From Chondrosia reniformis (taxonomy: Eukaryota; Porifera; Demospongiae; Chondrillida; Chondrillidae), in the NCBI GenBank assembly GCA_947172415.1, contig OX359189.1, positions 9,686,501 to 9,750,500 of the forward strand: a stretch of DNA of 64,000 nucleotides, in the 5' to 3' direction. Positions 23,271 to 36,100 of this stretch are shown here, in pieces (position 1 is the first letter of the stretch; each line of letters starts with the position of its first letter). The notes beneath the pieces were generated by a model, which was not told the DNA's origin, ran no database searches, and saw nothing but the letters and a program-made list of their open reading frames with translations. A program made the position numbers and the translations under genes.

Positions 23271-24758
23271 TCACGCTACGGACAGAACAAGCCCGACCCT
23301 GGCGGACCACAAACTCCCACCAATGAGAATCATCATGTGCACACAACGCAGCTTGAGAGTACTGTACACAGACTTTAGCTCATTGGGATCGGCCAGGCGC
23401 TTTAGAGTAGGGACCCATCAGTTCACTGAACTGCAAGAGAAGAATTGAAAATACATAATATAATATACAAAGAAATACTGTTTGAATACAAAATACAAAT
23501 TCCTTCCAAACCAACCTGAAGCTGCAGCCTACAACAGGGGTTCCTGACCGACTACGTAGTGGCACTGGACCACACCAACCTCCAGGTACGGGTCGTATAG
23601 CAAGAATCCCGCAAGTGCCAATTTAACACACAAGCAGGATTAATAGTGAGATACATCTCCAGGCACTAACCCATGATAGAGAGACCACCCCACTATACGA
23701 ACACCGATGACCCTTCGGATAGGCATGTACCATTGCTCGTACTCCAAGAATGGTTTTCGCATCGATCCACACCAAAGTAGACCTCCAGAGTTGATAGCCC
23801 GGAGGCCGAAGACGGAAAATTTCCTCGCCTATTTATTAGAAATTGTCGGCGGGAAACATTGTGAACTTGGCGGAAAATCGTGGAACCTAATTGTTTTCGA
23901 TGTCATGTTCGAGAACAATAGACAACATGTAGTACATGCCCCGACCTATTCAGCAATTTGTTATTTCTATTGAGTTCAAACTCGAAAACATGCATGCATG
24001 GCTATCCAGCGAAGTCATAATTGAATCATATAACAATTGCAGTGACCCCATGAATGGAAGTGCGTACACAAGCTATTAATATTTCAATCAACCTCAATTG
24101 TTCAGCAAATCGTTAAACATATGCAATCTTAATTAAACATACAAGCTCCTGCGATCGCATGAAATGACATACATTAGTCATGCGGTATGTTTCATGCACA
24201 ACACAGGACATTAAGAATCAAGGATGTATTTGTTAAACAGAATCATTGGGTTCTTAATTATCATATCCATAAAGGCATTATTGACTGAATCAAGTTTTAG
24301 AGATTGCTTCGTGCATACAATATATTATTGCTTAATCAGTTTGTAAATCCAAAATGGCCGTTGCAACGAAGACTGTAGCTGAAGGCTAATTGCCTATTTT
24401 TGAGGAACTTTGGCGTTGTACATGCCCTAAACTTCACTGATTGGTAGGTCATCTTGTTTAGGGAATTAGACAAATTATAGCCTCTTTATATTAAATGATG
24501 TTTGTCTTTCTTTTAAGTTACAAGATTAGTATTAATCAGCATCTTTACCTCATGTAATTATAACTAACTCGTGAGACTGCTCAAAATGTAATTTATCACT
24601 GTAGTTAATTTATGCAAAGCAACATTTGATTACACACGTATATGGCTTATTGTGCAGCCTATACTTTATTTGCTCCATTTGCAGAAGAGTTGTCATGGAA
24701 ATCACATGTCAGTTACCTAGCAACATGTCCAATTAAGTAAGCAGAAGGACTTAGTGGT
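23271..24758. repeat. Direct repeat copy 2 (1.49 kb), right flank of receptor cluster
   Basis: Same orientation and almost the same sequence as 1-1488. Homology continues at visibly lower identity to about 25130. The pair brackets the receptor cluster. Confidence 0.9.
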
Positions 24759-26813
24759 TAATTAACCCATTCAGGTGGGAAAAGAAGGTATTGGATCAAG
24801 GAAAATTTGCATGTAATCAGCAGTGAGTATAACAAATGTAAAGGACCTAACTAGATAGAGGAATACATTAAATTTGTCCAACTGGTATGCCTGATTTAGG
24901 GTCCATTCCTGCTCCTAGTAACTATGGCTACACTCATTTGGGGGAGTGGTTACAGTGCTGACCATCAGAGGTGTAAATAAGCAATTGTCTAAATGTGCTT
25001 ACATTGTACATCTTGTTTACTTCTTTACCTAGCCTACGTACCTTAATTGCTAATGATATTTCAATAGAAAAGTCTCCATAACAAGTTCCCTGGCAACCAT
25101 TCAATTGGAAATAAAGTTATTTAGTTCCCTTCTTGTTCACTTTAAGGTATGTGTACCACACTCTCAGCTTTGTATGTGCTTGTTTGTTTTGCCTAATGTT
25201 TACAACTTTGATTGTTTTCCTTTTGAACTCAGAGCACTTGTCAGAATGCACTGGATATTATCTCGGATGACAAGTTTGACAGAGAAATAGACAGCTACCT
25301 AGAAGTTGATGGGAGATGTTACATGCAATGTGAGACTGCATTAAGTTTCAGTACGTAAATTAAAAATGGCAGCAAATGTTTGTTAAACCAGTGAGCACTT
25401 GCAAGTTACTGTAGACAACTTTATGTAAGAAACTATACGTATTGTAAGTAGTTGTACAATATAGCTATAAAGTCTAATGTTATTTGTATTTCCAAGTGTA
25501 AGTGCCTCCATGCAGGCCAGCTAGTAGATATATTTGATGAATTATTTATGTATATGTACACTCTCAGGTTTACATGACCTGCTAGGTGTTCTAATTGTTC
25601 ACCTGTAGACTTGAATAGATTGTAGCCATTGCTATGGCAATGTTGTTATTTGGGTGTTGCCATGGTAATTTATGTTTGATATAAGCAGTATGGATTATTT
25701 TGTGTTTCAGCCATATTTTGCGGTCTCCTTTTACAAGTTTCAGCTTTTATTTTCTTATCTGTCACTATCTAGCAATAGATATGACGTTTTGTATCTTTAA
25801 AATGATAAAGGAAGGTTTTGGTATAGGTTAACTAAACTTCTATTTCTTCCTGTTTGACTTTAGTCTCTTTAGTCTGTAGCTCTCAGTTAAAAATTTCTTC
25901 AGCCAAACCAGAAATGTGGTATTACTCAACTGTAGAGTATCTTATAGGTCAGTTTTCTCAATTTGTCCAAGTGCCAAGTGTATCAACTGTTTCATGTCTT
26001 CTCATTATGCCTTTAAAATAGTTTTAAAGTATAACATTTCAGAGTTTATTTTAAAATGTCATGTGTTTGCTAAAATACTTAATTATAATATAGAGAGGTT
26101 TGTTAGAATGTTCTGGTCAGTTGTAATTGCAATTGTATTATTACAATCTTCTATTAGTTGTTATGATATGAGGAGCAGACAATAACAAAGAGATCAATAG
26201 CAGGGTAAAGTTGTAAACAACTGAATAGCAATTCTTTTGACAGGGAATGATATTTATTACCTTGGCAACAATTCAATAACAATTTCCTTGGACCATAACA
26301 ACCAAGTACATACTACCATGGCAACAGCAATAGGGCTGTTTCTAAACATTAGCTCACTGTAAATTGTCATTGTTACAGAGTTATAATTGTCAAAGGAGAC
26401 TTAATACCATCTTCTGATTGAGATACTCTTGATCATCCTTCTGGAGTAGTTCTTCAAGAACAGCCATGTCTTAATTATATAGTGTAATTGCCAAAGTATA
26501 TAGGAATGATGCTTATTTCAGTTTGTATCCATATGATTAGCCCTATCACACAATCGATGTCTGGTTTCAATATACTTGTTCCATGATTGTCTACCATTCC
26601 TACTTTTAACTTCATTTTGAAAACATTTAATGTATGCATGTACAGACCATTTCCTGTGTTATGCAGTTGTATAACATCATGTTATATCCTATTCTGTCAG
26701 GAAGCTGTTCAAAGCTATTCAAAGCTATTCAAAGTTCAAATAATAACAGATGATCACCTAAAGATCAGTGGAGTCTTTAAAAATGTTTACAACCTCAAAA
26801 CTAAAGTAATGTA
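24759..26813. other. Intergenic stretch with clustered X-box-like sites
   Basis: No recognisable coding domain. Four RFX-type palindromes or near matches occur: ATTGCTATGGCAAT 25628-25641, GTTGCCATGGTAAT 25656-25669, ATTACCTTGGCAAC 26256-26269 and ACTACCATGGCAAC 26312-26325. The end of the region is the 3' flank of RBBP5. Confidence 0.5.
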
Positions 26814-29800
26814 TTAATTGTGAAATGGAGATCCGTTGGACACTTTGGCCTTCTTGCTCGGAGGTGAGTTACATTTGTCATCATCAGAAGGAGCCCTATT
26901 CTCATCTTGTGTCTTCTCCTCTGATCCCTTTTGATCAGGAGCATCATCTTTGTATTCATTCAGTGAGGGCTGCCCAGGAAAGAGAAGAAGAGAAGACTTG
27001 TAAACTTGTACAACATGCATATTATATGTTATTAAACTGTGAAATGAAAATAATAAAAATAACACATTACAGTCAAAAGTTAATTAAGATTCACAATTTA
27101 GAAGGTTGCAGTGAGTTGGGTAGTTTAGTACTCGCCTCAAGCTGCCCCCATCCTGGCTCCTCGGGGTCATCCACCTCAGGAGCCACCGGGAGCCAGTCCA
27201 GATTGTCCTTTTCATCTTCCTCACCACTGCACACACACAGACATTCAATATGGGAATGAGGATGAAGATGGGAATTGAAATGGGAATGGGAAGACAAATA
27301 AGTGTATAAAAGAATAACCTAATGGAAGTAAGGTCTATATATATAAATAAAATAAAATGAGAGATGAAAAAAGTTATTCTCCTAAACTTTTTTGAAAGGT
27401 TAAGGAGGCTAAATCTCAGTGCTACAAAATTATAATCAAAACACTTTGGTTGCACATCAGACCTGCTGCAGAATGCTGGTATTGAAGGAACTGTCAGTAC
27501 ATCAATCTCTTCTTCTTCATCAACATCACTTCTTCCCTCTCCACCATTCGATCTGTCCTCATCTTCCTAATAAGGAAACAGTAGAAACCACACCCACATA
27601 CTCAGAGCTAGTTTTCATTGGTCATTCCTAATAGGGCCTCCAGTTACCTAACTTGTCAGGAGAACTTAATTACTTTATGACACTTACAATATCAAATTCA
27701 CTCTCCTTCTCAGAATATTCCTCATTCTCCTCCAGTTCCTTAAAGTCAGGAGCGTAAGCACTCCAGTTCTCCTATAAATAAAGACGTGTAAAGAAAGATT
27801 CACTAAGTAAACTAGAAGACACCGAAAATATCTTTCAATAGCACACAAAGTGACATGTATAATTTGTATATCAATTGCATTGTCAGATATTGCAGCTGCA
27901 TTATAGTACTGTATGTTCTGGGGACTTACAACCAACGACTGTGACCATATATTGACCACTCCTTGAGCTATTGAAACAATGATTGGTCGAATCGGGTGCC
28001 ACTAAACAGACAGGTTAATTGAAAGCAGCTTTAATCAAATCAGACGTTATACACTAAATCTACAAGTTTATTGGAAAGGAAACTATTTCATAACGTACGG
28101 CCACATCAAGAAGGGATTCCCCCTTTTGACCGGTCAGGATCTTGACAAGTGTCCAAGTGTTCTGCTCCCAGATGTACAGAGAGTGTTGGTGGTAGGACCC
28201 GCCCACAATGTACTCACCATCACCAGAGAAACAGCACCTCTTCCATTGAGTCCTGCGCACACATAACATGACCCAGTGGAGAGGGAAGAGAAGAAGCCAA
28301 ACTGTATCCTCATCCAAAGCTCTATAGGTTTGCCCTAAGTCATTAGTCTAAGAAATTGTGTTACTAGTCTATTCTCTTTATATTGTGTTTCCCTAGCTTC
28401 ATAGCCACATGATAACCATAGTTTTGGAATGTGATGTTTTAGATAATTATTAAGTAAGAATAACAGCGTGAGATGAGGGTACAGGAGTTTAAAAGACAAA
28501 GGCATATGTACCTGTTAACTGTGTCTTGTAGCTTTTGGACAGGCTCCGGGTCAGAGTCACTTTGCAGCTCCAAGATACTGTTAAGATCAAACACTCTTAT
28601 TATCCGATCTGAAGAGTTGATTAGGAATCTGTTTCCTCTCCTCATAAACTCAATGGAACGGACTGTAGTGACTCCAATACGAAACTGCTTCTTAATCAGA
28701 AGGGTGCTGGGGTCAATTATCAGGATCTTCCCCTTTGAACTTCCAGTAATTATGTGCTCTCCACGACGATCAAATGCAGCAACTATACTAACCTCGGGCT
28801 GCAAAGAGGGAAGGGAAGAGGAAGGAGGAGGAGATGGAGAGTGAGGGAGGAGAGAGATGGAGAGTGAGGGGGAGGAAGGGAGAGGGAGAGGGGGAGGAAG
28901 GGAGAGTGGGAGGGAGGTGAGAGAGGGGGAGAGGGAGAGAGTGAAACCGTATGATGCTTCCTATTCTCTTAATGGTTTTAAGCACTCACTTCTCCATCGA
29001 TGGGAAGGTCTTGAACAGTAGGTTCTGATGCATCTTCTTTTAGTGATATTAGACTGGGAGCATTCTTCATTGTACAAGCAACGCACATCAAACTGTAGGT
29101 ATCAAATAGCAGTACAAACCATGTAGTGTTGCATCATATCTACATGGTAGTGCATCATACACATGTACTGTTGCATCACTACTTCATATACAGGCAGGTA
29201 TTGACCTAGTTTCACAATCAGTTAGTATTCACAGGCAATCAGTTAGTATTCACATGCACAGAATGTGTGAACAGTGGTTCTACTAACAGCCATCCACAAG
29301 TGAGCATGCAATGCTACAGTAATAGAAGACTACCAGAGATTGACTCACCCGTTCCTCGGGTTAAACTGCGCCTTCATGACAGGAGATTGAAAGCGAAGCT
29401 TATGAATACACTCTCCACTCATCACATCCCAGATGCAAACATTCCAATCAATTGAGGAGCTGAGCAACCAGCGACCACTTCTGTTCCAACTATTTAAGGG
29501 AATGAGGAGATGGGGTGGGTGTGTCTATTACCTTAATGAGGAGATGGGGTGGCTGTGTCTATTACCTTAATGAGGAGATGGGGTGGGCGTGTCTATTACC
29601 TTAATGAGGAGATGGGGTGGGTGTGTCTATTACCTTAATGAGGAGATGGGGTGGGTGTGTCTATTACCTTAATGAGGAGATGGGGTGGGTGTGTCTATTA
29701 CCTTAATGAGGAGATGGGGTGGGTGTGTCTATTACCTTAATGAGGAGAGGGGGTGGGTGTGTCTATTACCTTAATGAGGAGATGGGGTGGGTGTGTCTAT

Positions 29801-30381
29801 TACCTTAATGAGGAGATGGGGTGGGCGTGTCTATTACCTTAATGAGGAGATGGGGTGGGCGTGTCTATTACCTTAATGAGGAGATGGGGTGGGCGTGTCT
29901 ATTACCTTAATGAGGAGATGGGGTGGGCGTGTCTATTACCTTAATGAGGAGATGGGGTGGGCGTGTCTATTACCTTAATGAGGAGATGGGGTGGGCGTGT
30001 CTATTACCTTAATGAGGAGATGGGGTGGGTGTGTCCAGTAAAAGATTTTGCAACTCCACGAGTCAGGAAATCGAACACAGCAACTCGACCGTCATTGCAG
30101 CCAATTGCAAGTAGTGTTCCTCTTCGATTGAATGAGCACGTAAGAGCTTCACTACCACAGTCTAAAACACTCTCACAATTTTCAGGGAATCCTTGACCAA
30201 ATGATTCTACAGAGAGAGATGTAGAACAACAGTAAATGATTTATCTTATAGGAACACACCATATATGAATGATGCATCTTAGGACATCACATGATGAGGG
30301 CTAAGAGTTGAGTGCTGGTTGTATGTGTAGTATTATTCACTTTGATTTATAACTTAACTCACGATGTAGCTGTAGATTCAT
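26814..30381 (-). CDS. rbbp5: RBBP5, WD40 subunit of the COMPASS/MLL histone H3K4 methyltransferase
   Basis: Nuclear WD40 protein that, with WDR5, ASH2L and DPY30, stimulates MLL/SET1 methyltransferases. Exons: 30363-30381, 30008-30206, 29349-29489, 28990-29092, 28512-28798, 28099-28252, 27930-28001, 27688-27771, 27463-27566, 27136-27226, 26814-26969. They sum to 1410 nt (469 aa) with every phase matching. Landmarks: start MNLQLHQSFGQ; propeller motifs LAIGCNDGRV and IWDVMSGEC; ASFDRRGE-like AAFDRRGEHI; DRIIRVFDL; CCFSGDGEYIVGGS; then the acidic hinge ENWSAYAPDFKELEENEEY and a conserved LPVAPEVDDPEE. The C-terminus is shorter than the vertebrate protein (538 aa). Intron 2 is a minisatellite made from the exon 2 end, intron 4 is almost pure pyrimidine on the coding strand, and intron 10 seems to start with GC instead of GT. 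The product is a housekeeping protein and the assignment is firm. Confidence 0.96.
28801..28945. repeat. Purine-rich low-complexity intron of RBBP5
   Basis: Nearly uninterrupted G/A on the plus strand (GAGGGAGAGG-type), i.e. pyrimidine on the coding strand, immediately upstream of the exon 5 acceptor. It forms most of the 191-bp intron 4 and acts as an unusually long polypyrimidine tract. Confidence 0.85.
29499..30030. repeat. 34-bp minisatellite (about 16 copies) containing an exon end and splice donor
   Basis: Unit of 34 bp (plus strand GTGTCTATTACCTTAATGAG plus 14 more bases). On the minus strand each unit holds the last codons of RBBP5 exon 2 (HPISSL) followed by the donor AAG/GTAATA. 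The unit next to exon 2 (donor at 30002-30007) provides the real exon end. The other copies are decoy donors filling intron 2. In the exon reading frame each copy meets TAA right after AGG, so reading through past the first donor terminates translation. Confidence 0.9.
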
Positions 30382-30915
30382 TGCTCGAAAATGGCTGCCA
30401 TTTTATCTTAAAAGAAAATGGCGGTGGCTGCGACGTCCCCACATTAATCAACTGCGCTTACTATTTACAGATATGGAGTTTCCTGCCCTACCATGGATCT
30501 AAATAATGCATGTACCTTAGACGAAGTACATAGCTGTGAGTCCAAACTATTAATTATATGGTATAATTTATATGGTTTAAATTTGCTGCAGTGTGCTGTC
30601 TGCTGCAGAATCCCATTAAGCGCTCTTAAGGCTACTCGCTGAAGAATGTCTAAGTATTCCTGGCTCCACAATAACCAGTCACCTGTCACTTCTCCTCATA
30701 ACCAATGCAGGTCTCATTGGAATACACGAAACTGACAAACTCAGCAAAGCTGGCATCATGATTATTTAATTTAGAACGAAGATTAAATTGTGTGTGTGTT
30801 TATTTTCTTACATTGTATTAACATGGTGATCAAATTAAGAGTTGACCTTTTATAATTAAAACTATACACTAAAAAGATAATATTTTTGTATAAAACACTT
30901 CTCTCGGCCCTTAAA
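30382..30915. promoter_or_regulatory. Head-to-head intergenic region, RBBP5 / DIPK-like gene
   Basis: The RBBP5 start (30381, minus) and the next gene's start (30916, plus) are about 530 bp apart and divergent. The RBBP5 side has a GC-rich AATGGCGGTGGCTGCGACG stretch (about 30418-30436) typical of housekeeping promoters, and is shared between the two directions. No other gene is seen. Confidence 0.4.
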
Positions 30916-32760
30916 ATGGCTGTCGTAGTTCAGTTCAAGAAGGGCCTTGTTTGTATACTCGTGTCTCTGTGCCTGGTGCTGGGGATGTGGACAATCTTGG
31001 TAATGACATTCTCCAAAAGCAGAAACTTTGATGAAATCACCAACTGTAATGCGAGCAAAAGGGACGAACAGGTCACGTTAGATTTAATGGTTAGTGCGCG
31101 CAGTTTAGGAAACCAATAGACTCCATCAGTCGAGTGTGATATATACTGTTATGATGATGGATGTGTGATATTGTATATACATTGCTTCGCTGATGGAGTG
31201 TTCATTGGGAACGTATGCTAAGTCGTGACATGCTTCATTTGTTCTCTTCCATTAGTGCAATCACTACAGACAAGGGAAGATCAGCGGATCGTTTTGTAAG
31301 ACAATGTGCCTTCGGAATAGCGTCCACTTTCAGAGGTGCATGGGATATAAGAACGATTCAGCAGTATTTCTGGTCGACTTGGAGAATAGTGACCAATCAT
31401 CAATTGTCTTAAAAAGTATGCGTTCGACTAGAGAATTAAAGGATGCGTTAGATTATGCTAGATCAGTATCGCAAGAGCAGCCTACAGCTGATCAGGAGTC
31501 TGGCGAAACTGTAGTGCGTACCCACTTGAAGAGGATACTTGACCTGATTGGTGCAAAGAGCGATGAATCTACGGTAAATCTAATTGTCCCCCATTACACA
31601 GTAGAGTGTGATAAAGATGGAGATACCACACTATCCCCAGGCGAGGTGGAGTTCTGTCTTCGCTTGGTGTACACTCAGGAATATCTCTTTAATATAATCC
31701 TCAAGGACACAGGCAGAACTCCGCACTTGTATGGCATGTGTGGAGGTGTGTATGCTACAGACTATTATAATATGCCCATTTCTCCGCCTCCTTTAAATGA
31801 GAAGGACTCGCGGCCGTGGAAGGTGAGAGCGCTCCTTGCTATAGCACTGTTGAACTTGGTGACCTCCTACGAGAAGACAGCCAACGGAGTGGTCTTCCTC
31901 TGCGATATGCAGGCAGATAACTTTGCAGCCGTCAAGAATGAGGATGGGACTTATGACGCTTACTCAATTGATATGGATCTGTCTTTCTTTGAAAAGGCAT
32001 TGTACAGAATGCTACATCGTCGTGCACGTGAAGAGAGAGAGTGTAAAACTGACAAAGATTGTTCACTGGTTGACTGTCGGGTGCAGTGTAAAGATGGCCA
32101 TTGCACCTCCAGCATGACTACTAGCAATTTACAGGTATGCAATCTTGAGAGTACTTGTGGGGAAAAAAGAAAAAAGGTTTAGATCCAAGCAATAAATGGT
32201 TATTGTATTTTCTCTATTGCCAGACCTACCAAAATGGCTGTGCTACATGTCAGCAATTAACTGAGCACATGACTGTCAAATAGATTAATGTCTACCACAT
32301 GCATGGCTCTGATGGCAACGAGCAGTCTTTATTGTCAGCTTGTCCTATGAATATAATTATCACTAATTTGTATGAATGGAGACTAATTACTAGTTTGTAG
32401 TTTAAGAGGGAGGCGTTGCTGTGGCAGAGCACTGGTGTCTAAAGTAGTTGGGTTTGATTTTCAATAAATGTATCTTTGTATTCCCCCCTTAAATAATGTG
32501 CATTTATAAAGTAGTTGTGGTGTGATTATCACTTTGATTATTTGTAGATGATGTGCTATCGTATCTTTACTGGTGATGGAGACATCTTGTGGGGTCTACT
32601 CCACTCCCCCCCACAGAGTATAGAGGCCAAACTGGGAGCACTATTACATGAATGCTTGGATCCCGATTCTCCCCTCCCATATATGGAGGGGACTCTAGTT
32701 CACTCACCTCTTAACACACTTGAGACTCTTAAATCACTTTTAACCCAATCTTTGGAATAA
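30916..32760 (+). CDS. FAM69/DIPK1-like divergent protein kinase, copy 1
   Basis: Predicted 421-aa type II membrane protein of the secretory pathway, related to the cysteine-rich FAM69 (DIPK1) proteins. Exons: 30916-31089, 31256-32134, 32548-32760; all junctions phase 0. The ATG in AAAATGGC was chosen; an in-frame ATG lies ten codons upstream. Features: a membrane anchor at residues 12-32; a cysteine-rich segment opening exon 2 (CNHYRQGKISGSFCKTMC); a canonical EF-hand loop DKDGDTTLSPGE; HLYGMCGGVY; a catalytic-loop-like LCDMQADNFA and a metal-binding-like IDMD; then a CxxDxxCSLVDC cysteine block. In the family the EF-hand is inserted in the kinase N-lobe. Whether it is catalytically active is unknown. 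Tandem with copy 2, which has the same exon structure. Confidence 0.85.
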
Positions 32761-33162
32761 TAGTTTTTGATTTTTTTGTATTTCTGTACACTTGTTAATC
32801 ATCGTGATTGTAATTTTATCCCTTCTAGTAATTGTATATGTTGACAAACAAATTCTCCAATTACATCACAAGGAATTAAGAGAATAATATAGAATACATG
32901 TATTTATGTTCAGCGATTTGATTAGTTCGTCTATATTTATCTGTGTTGTGCTAATAATGATTTTAAGATTTTCTATTTACCATACATTATGTGGGCTAAT
33001 GAATATCATTATGGATAAGATGGCGGATAATAAAAGTAGCTAGCTACGTAGTTCTGCTGATCAGTGGCTGATATACCATAAGTGATTTTGAGCTGTTAAA
33101 GAGGTGCCCGAAGGGTGTACGGAATAGACGAACAATTTTAAATTCACGGATCTAGAGCATCG
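32761..33162. other. Intergenic spacer between the two DIPK-like genes
   Basis: About 400 bp, AT-rich; contains the 3' flank of copy 1 and the promoter of copy 2. No coding feature seen. Confidence 0.5.
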
Positions 33163-36100
33163 ATGGTTTGGAGAGTAATACGTCGCCGCATAGTGTATGT
33201 GGTAGTGTTCTCCATGGCTTTGTTTTCTCTGGTCGCCTTCAGGAGACGCGAGACGGTCACTATAGTGGCTGGAGTGAGTAATTCGGATCTTGTAGACTGC
33301 AATACAAAGGAGTCGCAGTTTTTTGTCGAGCAGTTGGTAAGTATAGAGAGGATGGTTGTGCTGTATTCGCAAGCATCGGCGTCTAGCCCCTCTACTCGTT
33401 TTGAATATTCTAATCGAAAACATTGAAATTGTGTAAACTATCAAATGTCGATACGAAACTGATACTGTTTTGCACTGTACTCTGGGCTTCGCTGAAATAT
33501 TTTAATTTCACTTGCAATGTTTATAGTTTTTGCAATTACAAGTTCCTTTAATTATTCACAGCAACAAATTTTCGTGTTGATCTATAACCGATCACATAGA
33601 AATCAGTGTACATGCTGGCGTGTTTTATAAAAGTGCGAAAGGTAGCATTGGAGATTTTAGCATTTCATTGTAAATTCCTTTAATACAATTCCTATGACAA
33701 CACTGTGAATGAGCTACTTGTAGAAGCGAATGTACTTGAGAAAGCTTTAATTCTAAGTACGCATTATACAGACTATTTCACTAAGTATTAATAGAACTGT
33801 ACAATATTAATTTATAGGTGTAGTGTGGTGTGGCTATGTGTATAATTTGGTGTATAGGAGATGTGGTAGTTTGTTTTGGGTTGTGGGAAAACACTCAAGT
33901 CCAGCCCTCTAGTCTCTACAGTACATGCTAATGGTCTGGCACCATTGCATTAGCGCTGCTCACACTTACATAAGAGTGCTTATATGTGTTCCCACAGCAC
34001 TGTTACAGTATAAATTGAATACCAATTCACTTAGTCTAGCACTCAACTGCCCACCTGGTATTGCTATTATGCCATATCAATTACACAATACACATGTACT
34101 CAGGTAGGGCTATTGTCCTGTTAACACTCTACAAGACCAGAAAGAATTTAATGTCACCAGCTTAGCGTATAGACAGATTGCATAGAGGTAACATATTGAC
34201 AGATAGCACATAGAGATAACATATTGACAGATAGGGTAGAGGTTGCTTGAAAGTTATAAATATAAGTTTAGGAAGATATATGATGTGCAGTCATTTGTTT
34301 ATTTCATGTACACAAAGAGTATATGTGGTTAAGCCATTTCAGAGCACATTATCACGACAAATAGTCCACTGTTTAGATCTACTTTTAAGTACTGTAGTTT
34401 AGGCTTAGAAACATTGAAAATATTATTAATGAAAGTGAAAAGAGAACAAAGTAGAACAAACTGTGTTGCTAGTTTTGTAAACTGATTCAACTCTTCAATC
34501 AGTTGAACACTAATAGTATTTAGTCTGTGGCCACTGAAACATTATAAGACCCATTTGGTATTTATAAGTATATACAGAAGTATATAGCAGGTTATATATG
34601 CAAGATGTATTGTATGCTATAAAGTTTTTAGTAATTACCCCGTTGTATTGTGTTGGTTCTGTAACCTTGTACGTACATTGAAGCAGATTAATTAAGTTGA
34701 TCACTGGTCATATGAGATGTACTGTGGAATGTGATATCTCCTCAATGAAGAGGTGTCAAGTACTTGAGTGGGTGAGTGTGCAGAGTGACTCATTGCTGGC
34801 TTTAATGAGTGCCTGCTTGAGCACACTGTTGTCATGGCAACCAAGATGTCTGACCTATCCCTTTAGGGCAAACTAGGGGTGGAGTAGACAATGATCTGTT
34901 GATTTTGTGCGAGAATTTGTACAAACTGGTGGAGTGTGTCAGGTGTGGCTTCAGGCCTTGCTGGTGCAGCTGTAGCAGTGAGAGGAAGTGGGAAGGAATT
35001 CGTACAAGCTCACTGGAATAACATGAAAATGAGCTAATTGTGTCTAACAACTTGAAATAATTGGCAATCAATTATTTGTGGCGCTTCAGTGTCTGAAGAC
35101 TGAATGTGTCATAGTTACTGTTTTCTATCATTTGAATTTTGAATTTACACCTCAGGCACTCATGAGCACAATGAGCTAATGGGAGGAACTTTAAACAGAA
35201 GTAATATATAGTTCAGTATCTTCTGATAGTATGTAATTTGGCGATGTGTGCCTATATCGGTATATGGGTGACACTTACTTTGTAATTATATTCTAAAAGG
35301 AATATCTACTGGAATATCAATTAAGAGTATCTCCAAGGGAATTGTAACAGATATTTAAGATATTTAATTAAAAGTAGGTAACAATTTTAGCTGAGCTGAC
35401 TATTTAAGAGCAATTAAGTGTCCACCAAGTATACTAGAATATCCTGAAATGTGTAGGCTAATATCCTAAAGTGTGTAGCCTAATATCCTAAAGTGTGTAG
35501 GCTAATATCCTAAAGTGTGTAGGCTAATATCCTAAAGTGTGTAGGCTAATATCCTAGAGTGTGTGTGTGATATTTAGAGCTCCAAGTGCATCTCCTTCAT
35601 GTGGCATCTCCTCCGCCTGTAGTGTTCCAACTTCTCCAGAGGCCTACTGTCAGGCTCCTACTGCTCCAGACTATGTGGCGGATACCAGTACCTCAAGTGC
35701 ATGGGTCATGGGGTCAAGTCTCACGTGATCCTCGTCCAAGAAGGATCTAGGAGTGTGGTTCTGAAGAGTATGATTAATGAAGACAGCTCTGAGATTAGCT
35801 ATTTCTTTGAAACTGCAAAGAAGACTAATGTTTACACAAAGAAGGAAGTTGCTGTCAGTGTTAGAAATGCTCTTGGTGCCATCATGAGTGCAGATCAGAT
35901 CAATACAGAAACTGTTGATAAACTGACACATCACTACTTTAAAGAGTGCGATAGCAACCACAATGGCCTCCTTAGCTACCAGGAGATGGCTATCTGCTGG
36001 AGACTTATATATTCAGAGGAGTATCTCTTTGGAGTGCTACTGGGCACATATAAGGGGATTCCCCAAGTCTATGGTACATGTGGTGATGTCTTTGCAGTTC

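Noticed and set aside
27084-27455. Open frames over RBBP5 exons 10-11 and introns
   Set aside because: Frames run through introns or on the wrong strand; the RBBP5 exon model explains the coding signal.
33061-33444. 127-codon minus-strand frame
   Set aside because: Antisense to exon 1 of the second DIPK-like gene; low-complexity composition and no domain.
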